Part shown: piece after piece, positions 1 to 5,185 of the stretch
Layout of the letters: each line of letters begins with the position of its first letter
Numbering within the stretch: the first letter of the stretch is position 1
NCBI GenBank assembly: GCA_965533275.1
Contig: CBESWG010000092.1
Coordinates: 1-7,463, forward strand
Source: JAUXEH01 sp965533275
GTDB lineage: Bacteria > Acidobacteriota > Aminicenantia > Aminicenantales > Aminicenantaceae
DNA: 7,463 nucleotides
Direction of reading: 5' to 3'
Program-made: the position numbers and the translations under genes
Notes under the pieces: generated by a model
The model's input: the letters and a program-made list of their open reading frames with translations, nothing else
The model's database searches: none
What the model was told of the DNA's origin: nothing

Positions 1-203
1 CCTTCTTTTTTAGGCATGCGCAGCGCCAGGTTGGGGGGCATGACGATGAGGTACTCGGTCTCCAGCTCGAACACCCGCCCCAGATCCTTCAGGGGGGAAT
101 CCTTTATCGCCGCGGGTTGGGGACGATCGGGCTCCTCGATGTGCAGGATGATCTCCTTGAGCAGTTCCTGGTCCGTGAAATCGAATGAATTATCCTGAGC
201 CAT
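1..203 (-). CDS. Small unrecognised protein, 3' end cut by window edge
   Basis: The frame reads 67 codons from the ATG at 203 to the window edge without a stop, so the C-terminus is missing. The start is well supported: AAGGAG (plus-strand 211-216) lies 7 nt upstream and the preceding gene's stop is only 4 nt before the ATG, a spacing typical of translational coupling. The protein starts MAQDNSFDFTDQELL. An acidic amphipathic stretch follows (roughly residues 12-24), then a proline-rich linker, then a segment with VFELETEYLIVMPPN (about residues 44-58) that looks like a beta-strand pair. No signal peptide or membrane segment is visible. I do not recognise the family and assign no function. 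It is likely co-transcribed with the exported NTF2-like gene upstream. Confidence 0.7.
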   Translation of the reverse strand, partial: MAQDNSFDFTDQELLKEIILHIEEPDRPQPAAIKDSPLKDLGRVFELETEYLIVMPPNLALRMPKKE

Positions 204-207
204 GAGC

Positions 208-702
208 TTACTCCTTTTCCAGGTAGGTTGCGAAGTGCATGTGGGCGATACGGAATCCGTCACCCCGTGGGACATAGACGATGGTGACCGGGCCCCGCTG
301 GATCTCGTCCGGCTCCGAGCCCGCCCTCTGGAAGAACCAGATCCCGGTTACCACGACAGAGCCGTCGAAGACATCGGATCTGATATCTTCCATCCAGAGC
401 CGGCTGCCCTGGCTCTTGCCGCCTGAAACGAATCCGAATCCTCGATGGTGTTCCCGTACCGCGTCAATGCCGTGAATGACGCCTTGTCTCTCCGAGGAAA
501 AATAGCTGACCCGCTGGTCGGTCACAAACAGTTCCTCGATCAGCGAGAGGTCATAGGTGTTCCACATGTCCACCCAACGCTGGACATACAGTTCGGCATC
601 AAAATCCGGGGGAGGGTCCGGGCGCGGCTCTACGGGGCTCAGAAGCGCAACAGAAACGCTCAGCAGCACAACGCCGGTCAGGATCAGTCCATTCTTGCAC
701 AT
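208..702 (-). CDS. Exported SnoaL/NTF2-like (DUF4440-type) protein
   Basis: This is a 164-residue protein. The open frame extends upstream to 867, but the ATG at 702 is preferred: it has GGAGGA 4 nt upstream and places a signal-peptide-like segment at the N-terminus (MCKNG, then a hydrophobic run through about residue 21). The upstream extension has no such logic and crosses the dinB start region. No clear lipobox or AxA cleavage site is visible, so it could be secreted or anchored by the hydrophobic segment. The rest fits the cone-shaped alpha+beta fold of SnoaL/NTF2-like proteins: a helix with YVQRWVDMWNTYD, then ELFVTDQRVSYFSSERQG, an IHGIDAVREHH segment, and a final strand ending in FRIAHMHFATYL, the usual SnoaL_3-type ending. 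Such proteins range from isomerases and hydrolases to simple ligand binders, so the substrate cannot be told. Its stop is 4 nt before the next small gene, which suggests an operon. Confidence 0.8.
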   Translation of the reverse strand: MCKNGLILTGVVLLSVSVALLSPVEPRPDPPPDFDAELYVQRWVDMWNTYDLSLIEELFVTDQRVSYFSSERQGVIHGIDAVREHHRGFGFVSGGKSQGSRLWMEDIRSDVFDGSVVVTGIWFFQRAGSEPDEIQRGPVTIVYVPRGDGFRIAHMHFATYLEKE

Positions 703-706
703 CCAT

Positions 707-712
707 TCCTCC
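707..712 (-). promoter_or_regulatory. Ribosome binding site that sets the start of the NTF2-like gene
   Basis: GGAGGA on the minus strand, 4 nt before the ATG at 702. It is the only strong Shine-Dalgarno match near a start codon in this frame and is the main reason to prefer 702 over upstream in-frame starts. Confidence 0.65.
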
Positions 713-756
713 GAGACAGCCAGAGTGACGGCCCCAAAAACGCAGCCGCAGCGCAT

Positions 757-785
757 AGTGTACAATTCCAGCGTCGATCTGAAAA
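757..785 (-). promoter_or_regulatory. Candidate sigma70-like promoter for the NTF2-like operon
   Basis: Reading leftward, TTTTCA (plus-strand 780-785) and TACACT (757-762) are separated by 17 nt. Each matches 4 of 6 consensus bases at the standard spacing. Transcription would begin near 750 and give a leader of about 48 nt before the ATG at 702. The match is moderate and could be chance. Confidence 0.35.
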
Positions 786-812
786 GGCCGGATCGAAACC
801 CGGCTTCTTTTT
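784..812 (+). terminator. Hairpin followed by a T-run in the divergent intergenic region
   Basis: GCCGG (787-791) pairs with CCGGC (800-804) around an 8-nt loop. AA/TT extends the stem outside a bulged G, and TTCTTTTT follows at 805-812. This is the form of a Rho-independent terminator on the plus strand. The stem is short, and no plus-strand gene lies upstream in the window. It may insulate dinB from read-through, act as a leader attenuator if dinB has a more distal promoter, or be chance. Confidence 0.35.
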
Positions 813-828
813 CATTACTCCCCTGTTG

Positions 829-834
829 TAGAAT
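829..834 (+). promoter_or_regulatory. Candidate -10 box of dinB
   Basis: TAGAAT matches TATAAT at 5 of 6 positions and ends 6 nt before the GTG start at 841. Initiation at the usual distance would fall at or next to the start codon. The region 16-18 nt upstream is T-rich (805-812) with no good -35 match. Confidence 0.4.
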
Positions 835-840
835 AGAAGA

Positions 841-2010
841 GTGAACAAGGAGCGCTTCATCGCCCATCTCGACATGGACGCCTTCTACGCTTCCGTGGAG
901 CAGCGAGACAATCCAGCGTACCGGGGAAAACCGGTGGTGGTCGGGGCCGATCCTAAGGGAGGGTCCGGACGGGGGGTAGTCTCGGCCTGTTCATACGAGG
1001 CGCGGGAGTACGGCATCCATTCCGCCCTCCCCATCTCCATGGCCTACAGGAAGTGCCCGTATGCCGTGTTTGTCAGGGGAGACATGAAGAAGTATGTGCG
1101 CATCTCCAGGCAGATCTTCGCCATCCTGGAGCGTTTCACTCCTGATGTCGAGCCCATCAGCATCGATGAGGCCTTCCTGGATATCACCGGGAGCTACCAT
1201 CTGTTCGGTACTCCGGAGGACACGTGCCGGAGGATCAAGTCCATGGTCCGGGAAGAGACGGGGCTTACCGCATCGATCGGCATGGCCCCCAACAAGATGA
1301 CGGCCAAGATCGCCTCCGACCTGGAAAAGCCGGACGGGCTGGTGATCGTGAGCCGCGAGGGGCTGCTGAGATTCCTGCACCCCCTGCCCGTAGAAAAGCT
1401 CTGGGGGGTCGGCAAGCGCACGCTCGTGGCGCTGCAGGGCCTCAATATCCACACCATCGGTGACCTCGCCCGGTGGGGGGAGAAGGAAATGGCGGACCGG
1501 CTGGGCAAGGCCGGGACCCATGTCTGGAGGCTGGCCAATGGATTGGATCCGAGGGAAGTTCGCGCCGGGGGCGAGGTCAAATCCATCGGAAATGAGCATA
1601 CCTTCGCAGTAGACGAAACCAGCAGGGAGCGGGTGGAGGACTCGTTGATGTGGCTGAGTGAGAAGGTCTCACGCCGAATGCGGCGGCAGGGATACAAGGG
1701 TCGGACCGTGACCCTGAAGATCCGGTTGGCAGACTTCTCGACCTTTACGCGTGCCGCAACTCTGAAGAGCTCTACAAACTTTGTGGATGATCTCTATAGA
1801 ACCGCGCTCCAAAAACTCACGGAATTCAAGCCGGGCCTCCAGCCCATCCGGCTGATAGGGATCCAGGTCTCCAACCTCGAGCAGGAGGAGCAGCAGTTAG
1901 GGCTTTTCGGGAGTACGGGTACCAACACGGAAAAGAAAGAACGCCTGCACAGCGCCGTTGACACGATAAAGGACCGCTACGGCGAATCCGCCATCAAGCA
2001 CCGCAAATAA
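841..2010 (+). CDS. dinB: DNA polymerase IV (Y-family translesion polymerase)
   Basis: At 389 residues it is a little longer than E. coli Pol IV (351). Y-family polymerases copy damaged DNA with low fidelity and no proofreading, usually within the SOS or stress response. The palm begins HLDMDAFYASVE, with metal-binding D11 and the aromatic steric gate at Y16. The second catalytic motif is SIDEAFLD with D109 and E110. A thumb helix-hairpin-helix segment (VEKLWGVGKRTL, about residues 184-195) and a little-finger domain (from about residue 245) follow. A beta-clamp-binding motif QLGLF sits at residues 352-356, followed by a 33-residue tail containing IKDRYGE, as in many non-enterobacterial DinB proteins. 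All catalytic residues are intact. The GTG start is forced: an in-frame TAG lies at 829-831 and the next Met falls after the catalytic Asp. There is no good ribosome binding site. It converges with the minus-strand lipoprotein gene with a 19-nt gap. I saw no convincing LexA operator. Confidence 0.96.
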   Translation: MNKERFIAHLDMDAFYASVEQRDNPAYRGKPVVVGADPKGGSGRGVVSACSYEAREYGIHSALPISMAYRKCPYAVFVRGDMKKYVRISRQIFAILERFTPDVEPISIDEAFLDITGSYHLFGTPEDTCRRIKSMVREETGLTASIGMAPNKMTAKIASDLEKPDGLVIVSREGLLRFLHPLPVEKLWGVGKRTLVALQGLNIHTIGDLARWGEKEMADRLGKAGTHVWRLANGLDPREVRAGGEVKSIGNEHTFAVDETSRERVEDSLMWLSEKVSRRMRRQGYKGRTVTLKIRLADFSTFTRAATLKSSTNFVDDLYRTALQKLTEFKPGLQPIRLIGIQVSNLEQEEQQLGLFGSTGTNTEKKERLHSAVDTIKDRYGESAIKHRK

Positions 2011-2029
2011 ACCATGTACGTCCCCCAGT

Positions 2030-2308
2030 TTATCGAGTGATGCGGAGGGTCTTGCGGTAGGGCGTGGGGGGCACGGCCAGAGCGTCTTCAACCGTCACGT
2101 CGAAGACATAGACGCCCGCTCTGTCCAGGGCGTAGGTGATGGAGATCGCAAATTCATCCGTCTCCAGCAGTTCGTCCTCGGTTGGGGGATCCGGATCGCG
2201 CCGGCTCCAAACGGGGACACACCCTGTGATGCAAAAGACGTACCAAATACAAAAAAAGAGCCCGACTCTACCGAGGCTCGCCGGCCTCAGACCAGCCGCG
2301 CAGCGCAT
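2030..2308 (-). CDS. Small putative lipoprotein overlapping the AOR 3' end
   Basis: The chosen ATG at 2308 gives 92 residues. The N-terminus carries several Arg, then a hydrophobic run (VGLFFCIWYVFCITGC) ending in a lipobox-like ITGC with the acceptor Cys at residue 30. The mature part would be about 63 residues: an acidic, proline-containing linker (DPDPPTEDELLETDE) and a short beta-rich stretch (FAISITYALDRAGVYVFDV). This suggests a small outer-membrane- or surface-anchored protein. I do not recognise the family. It overlaps the end of the AOR gene by 41 nt in another frame, so the two are likely co-transcribed. No Shine-Dalgarno is evident before 2308. The open frame continues upstream to 2413 inside AOR, but that part reads as an out-of-frame shadow. 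Start choice is uncertain. Confidence 0.55.
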   Translation of the reverse strand: MRCAAGLRPASLGRVGLFFCIWYVFCITGCVPVWSRRDPDPPTEDELLETDEFAISITYALDRAGVYVFDVTVEDALAVPPTPYRKTLRITR

Positions 2309-4007
2309 AGTACTGTTGGATAAGGGATCGAAAGAAATCCTTGTCGATCTTCCGGCCGCGCATGAACCCGGACAGGGATTCTTCCTGGAAGAACCGCTCT
2401 GGCAGGATGTCATCGCTGTGAAGGCGCCCGTTGCGTAAGTTGTATCGCCGGGCCAGGTCCGTGAGCCGGCCTCCCAATTCCATGAGCGAGCTCTCTGTGT
2501 GCTTGAATCCGGTCATGGCATTGAGCAGGGGGGCCAGGCGGTCCAGGCCAAAGGGCACGAAGTCGCAGATGATGAGGCTGTTGCGCGCGTTCACGGTGTC
2601 CAGGCCGTCGGCCACGGACTGCGGGATGTCCTCGATCGTAAAATCCGGCCCCGCTTCCTGCTCCGTGTGCCAGAGGCGCGTGTGGCTGGCAAAGTCCGCC
2701 ACCGAAAGCACCACCCCCATCGTCAGGCAGCCCAGGGGATTGACCCCGGAAAGCTCCATACCGAAGATGTTGATGGCAAACGCCTCACTCCCCTTCTCGA
2801 TCTTCCGGGAAGCCACGCGTGTGCCGTCGGCGAAGAGCTCTCCCACACCGTCGCGGAGAGCCATCTTCCTCAGGAACGACCGCTGGACCTCTGCATTCCC
2901 CCACTCCATCCGCAGGCCGTCCCAGTCGTCCACCAGGCCCTTCTCGAAGCACTCCATGGCAAAGGAGCATGTCACCCCTGCGCTGATGGTGTCCATGCCC
3001 AGGTCGTCACATATCTCATTGGCCCAGGTCAGGTCCCGGGCGTCACCGATCTCGCACCCCGATCCCAGGTAGGCGGCGGTCTCATACTCCGGCCCCTCGA
3101 GCTCGTGCCCGTCCCACCGCGCGATCTTGGAACAGCGGATGGCGCAGCTGAAACACCCCACATCCTCCCAGTTCAGCTCCTCGCGGCAGGCCTCCGAAGA
3201 GATGCCCTCAAATTGCTCGAACTGCACCTTCTTAAAATTCCGGGTGGGCAGAAACTCATGCTTCTGGCCGCTGCGCACGCACTTCATGGTTCCCTTCTGC
3301 CGCCGGAACTTGACTCCGTCGTGGTCCAGGATGTCTTTCGTGAGCTGGCGGTTGAGCTCCAGGAAACGCTCCCGGTCGTGGTACTCAAGGGGTTGAGTCC
3401 CATCGATCACCAGGGCCTTGAGATTCTTCGAGCCCATGACCGCCCCGGCACCGCCGCGCCCGAACTGCCGCCATTTGTCGACGCTGATGCAGGCGATCAG
3501 GTTCTGATTTTCACCCGCCGGCCCGATGCAGGCCACGCGCGGGTCCTTGCCCGGGTGACGGGCGATCAGGGAGTCGTTTGTCTCGAAGGTTCCCTTCCCC
3601 CACCATTCCGCTGCATCCAGGATCTCCACCGTGTCATCCGACAGGTAGATGTAGACGGGTACCTCCGCGCGGCCCGAAACGATGGCATAGTCATAACCGG
3701 CAGCCTTGAGGCGCGGCCCGAAATGGCCTCCGCAGTGCGTGTCGAGGATGGAGCCGGTAAGGGGCGAGCGGGTCACGAGACAGGTCCGGGCGCTGGTCTG
3801 TACCGGCGTCCCCGTGAAGGGTCCGTTCACGAAGATCAGGGGATTGTCCGGGCCCAGGGGATCCGGCCCGGGGGCCAGTTCCTCCAACAGGGCAAAGCCC
3901 AGGCCCTTGCCCCCGACAAACCGCTCCAACAGCGTTCTGTCTGTGTCGCTCACTTGGGAACGGCCCGTGCTGAGATCGATGTGGATCCATCTGCCGGTGT
4001 AGGACAT
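2268..4007 (-). CDS. Tungsten-dependent aldehyde:ferredoxin oxidoreductase family protein
   Basis: At 579 residues it is close to the family norm of about 600. AOR enzymes bind a tungsten bis-pterin centre and one [4Fe-4S] cluster and oxidise aldehydes to carboxylic acids, passing electrons to ferredoxin; they are cytoplasmic. The N-terminal domain shows SYTGRWIHIDLSTG, GGKGLG (about residues 32-37) and FGRGGAGAVMGSKNLKAL (about 182-199), the usual pterin-binding part. Cluster ligands are C285, C288 and C292 (CFSCAIRC) plus C481 (IICDF), the same CxxCxxxC...C layout as in Pyrococcus AOR. EGPEYET (304-310) and DDLGMDTISAG (334-344) are further family motifs. The ATG at 4007 is preferred over the TTG at 4013 because GAGGAG (4014-4019) lies 6 nt upstream. 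The segment after GMELSG departs from the common AOR pattern, so the true substrate may differ from simple aldehydes. No ferredoxin or pterin-synthesis gene lies beside it; only the small lipoprotein gene follows. Confidence 0.93.
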   Translation of the reverse strand: MSYTGRWIHIDLSTGRSQVSDTDRTLLERFVGGKGLGFALLEELAPGPDPLGPDNPLIFVNGPFTGTPVQTSARTCLVTRSPLTGSILDTHCGGHFGPRLKAAGYDYAIVSGRAEVPVYIYLSDDTVEILDAAEWWGKGTFETNDSLIARHPGKDPRVACIGPAGENQNLIACISVDKWRQFGRGGAGAVMGSKNLKALVIDGTQPLEYHDRERFLELNRQLTKDILDHDGVKFRRQKGTMKCVRSGQKHEFLPTRNFKKVQFEQFEGISSEACREELNWEDVGCFSCAIRCSKIARWDGHELEGPEYETAAYLGSGCEIGDARDLTWANEICDDLGMDTISAGVTCSFAMECFEKGLVDDWDGLRMEWGNAEVQRSFLRKMALRDGVGELFADGTRVASRKIEKGSEAFAINIFGMELSGVNPLGCLTMGVVLSVADFASHTRLWHTEQEAGPDFTIEDIPQSVADGLDTVNARNSLIICDFVPFGLDRLAPLLNAMTGFKHTESSLMELGGRLTDLARRYNLRNGRLHSDDILPERFFQEESLSGFMRGRKIDKDFFRSLIQQYYALRGWSEAGEPR

Positions 4008-4013
4008 GGTCAA

Positions 4014-4019
4014 CTCCTC
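4014..4019 (-). promoter_or_regulatory. Ribosome binding site that sets the AOR start
   Basis: GAGGAG on the minus strand lies 6 nt before the ATG at 4007. It abuts the alternative TTG at 4013, which is therefore unlikely to be the start. Confidence 0.7.
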
Positions 4020-4050
4020 GGAAGCCTGGAATCGGACTGTATCTGAGCTC

Positions 4051-4079
4051 AGCCTATCGCATCAAAAAAAGCCGGTCAA
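4051..4079 (-). promoter_or_regulatory. Candidate sigma70-like promoter of the AOR operon
   Basis: Reading leftward, TTGACC (plus-strand 4074-4079; 5 of 6 to consensus) is followed after 17 nt by TAGGCT (4051-4056; it keeps the key T, A and final T). The spacer contains a run of seven T. Transcription would start near 4044, about 37 nt before the AOR start codon. Confidence 0.45.
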
Positions 4080-4098
4080 GTCGTAATATGGGCGGGAA

Positions 4099-4104
4099 TA
4101 TGAT
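4099..4104 (+). promoter_or_regulatory. Candidate -10 box for the M28 gene pair
   Basis: TATGAT matches 5 of 6 bases of the -10 consensus and would place the start of transcription about 30 nt before the ATG at 4141. The corresponding -35 position (about 4076-4081, TCAAGT) is poor and overlaps the -35 of the opposing AOR promoter. Confidence 0.35.
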
Positions 4105-4140
4105 ATAAGAGAAACAGGCTGAACGGCCCTGTAGGTGAAC

Positions 4141-5103
4141 ATGAACAACATAAAAAACCCCCGCTTTTTCCCCCCGCGGATGAATTTTACTTGGATCCCG
4201 GCCGTGGTCCTCCTCCTCCTGGCATGCAGCGCAGCCCCCGGCTCAGCCACGCCGGGTGCCGCGGACAAGGTCCCGAAATTCGACAGCGGGAAGGCCTTCG
4301 CGTTCCTGTTGAAACAGTGCGAGATCGGACCGCGCAATCCCGGCTCCCAGGGACAGCTCAAGGGCCGTGACTACCTGGTGGCCACACTCGCCCAGTACGC
4401 GGACAAGGTCACGACCCAGCCCTTCCCGCTCCGCTTCGGCCGGCCCGAACAGACGGTGGAGGCTTACAACGTCATCGCCCGCTTCCAGCCCGAAAACAAG
4501 GAGCGCATCCTGCTGTGCGCCCACTGGGATACGCGGCCGTGGGCCGACGAGGATCCCGATCCAGAAAAACACGACACTCCCATCATCGGCGCCAACGACG
4601 GGGCCTCGGGAGTCGCGGTCCTGCTGGAAGTGGCCCGTCTGCTCCACGAACACGAACCTCCCGTCGGCGTGGATATCGTCCTGTTCGACGGCGAAGACGC
4701 AGGCACCTCGGGACGTATGTACAGCTGGGCCCAGGGATCCCAATACTATGCCCAGAACCTGGCTCCCCAGGACCGGCCGGTCTTCGGCGTCCTGATCGAC
4801 ATGATCGGGGACGCGGACCTGAAGATCGACAAGGAAGCCAACTCCATGGCCGCAGCCGGCCATGTGGTGGAAAGGGTTTGGAAGATCGCCCGGGACCTGG
4901 GATGCACGGCGTTCAGTCCGGAGCGCGGATCCTCGATCATGGATGACCACATCCCATTCCTCCAGGTCGGGATACCCGTCATCGACCTGATCGACCTCGA
5001 CTACCCCCACTGGCACACCATCGCGGACACTCCCGACAAGTGTTCTGCCCGGTCCCTGGACCAGGTGGGCCGCGTCCTGGTCCACCTGATCTATACCTAT
5101 TGA
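4141..5103 (+). CDS. Glutaminyl-peptide cyclotransferase-like M28 zinc lipoprotein
   Basis: This is a 320-residue protein of the M28 zinc-hydrolase fold, closest in motif pattern to animal-type glutaminyl cyclases, which turn N-terminal Gln (or Glu) of peptides into pyroglutamate. The N-terminus has a basic and hydrophobic segment ending LLLLAC, a lipobox-like site with Cys29, so it is probably an envelope lipoprotein. Active-site elements are H128 (AHWDTRP), D153 (GANDGASG), E185-D186 (FDGEDAG), D220 (IDMIGD), D269 (DDHIPFL) and W291-H292 (HWHTIADTP). Human QC uses D159, E201, E202, D248, D305, W329 and H330 in this order, so the set is conserved except that the zinc-ligand Glu is Asp here, a change tolerated elsewhere in M28. 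A plain aminopeptidase is the alternative. The ATG at 4141 is preferred: AGG at 4133-4135 sits 5 nt upstream. A GTG at 4135 and an ATG at 4180 are also in frame. A larger M28 gene follows after 82 nt. Confidence 0.85.
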   Translation: MNNIKNPRFFPPRMNFTWIPAVVLLLLACSAAPGSATPGAADKVPKFDSGKAFAFLLKQCEIGPRNPGSQGQLKGRDYLVATLAQYADKVTTQPFPLRFGRPEQTVEAYNVIARFQPENKERILLCAHWDTRPWADEDPDPEKHDTPIIGANDGASGVAVLLEVARLLHEHEPPVGVDIVLFDGEDAGTSGRMYSWAQGSQYYAQNLAPQDRPVFGVLIDMIGDADLKIDKEANSMAAAGHVVERVWKIARDLGCTAFSPERGSSIMDDHIPFLQVGIPVIDLIDLDYPHWHTIADTPDKCSARSLDQVGRVLVHLIYTY

Positions 5104-5175
5104 AATCCAATCCCCCTTGATATACCCTTGTTCATCCAGTTCATGACCATGGATCTGGATGCCATAAACCAGAGT

Positions 5176-5181
5176 GAGGTG
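5176..5181 (+). promoter_or_regulatory. Ribosome binding site that sets the start of the large M28 gene
   Basis: GAGGTG lies 4 nt before the ATG at 5186. It overlaps the alternative in-frame GTG start at 5174, which has no comparable site and would add only four residues before the signal peptide. Confidence 0.6.
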
Positions 5182-5185
5182 TGAC

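Noticed and set aside
5..11. A6/G-type run near the left edge as a possible -1 frameshift site
   Set aside because: In the reading frame it falls as AAA AAA G, not in the A AAA AAG phase needed for slippage, and no stimulatory structure can be judged at the edge.
703..840. LexA/SOS operator upstream of dinB
   Set aside because: No clear match to the enterobacterial, Gram-positive or alphaproteobacterial SOS-box patterns.
703..867. N-terminal extension of the NTF2-like gene up to 867
   Set aside because: It would bury the signal-peptide-like segment internally and overlap dinB. The ATG at 702 has a strong ribosome binding site.
2011..2029. Gap between convergent dinB and the lipoprotein gene as a terminator
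   Set aside because: Nineteen bases with no hairpin or T-run.
748..2310. Short shared word GCAGCGCATAGT near 748-759 and 2299-2310
   Set aside because: Twelve bases only. The second copy lies in AOR codons, so coincidence is more likely than a repeat.
2499..4046. A 515-codon open frame on the plus strand opposite the AOR gene
   Set aside because: Same effect: no recognisable domains, and it lies wholly across the well-supported AOR gene and its promoter.
5104..5185. ATCCAG/CTGGAT inverted repeat between the two M28 genes (5134-5139 and 5155-5160)
   Set aside because: A 6-bp AT-containing stem with a 15-nt loop and no T-run is too weak for a terminator or operator. I see no convincing promoter in this gap.
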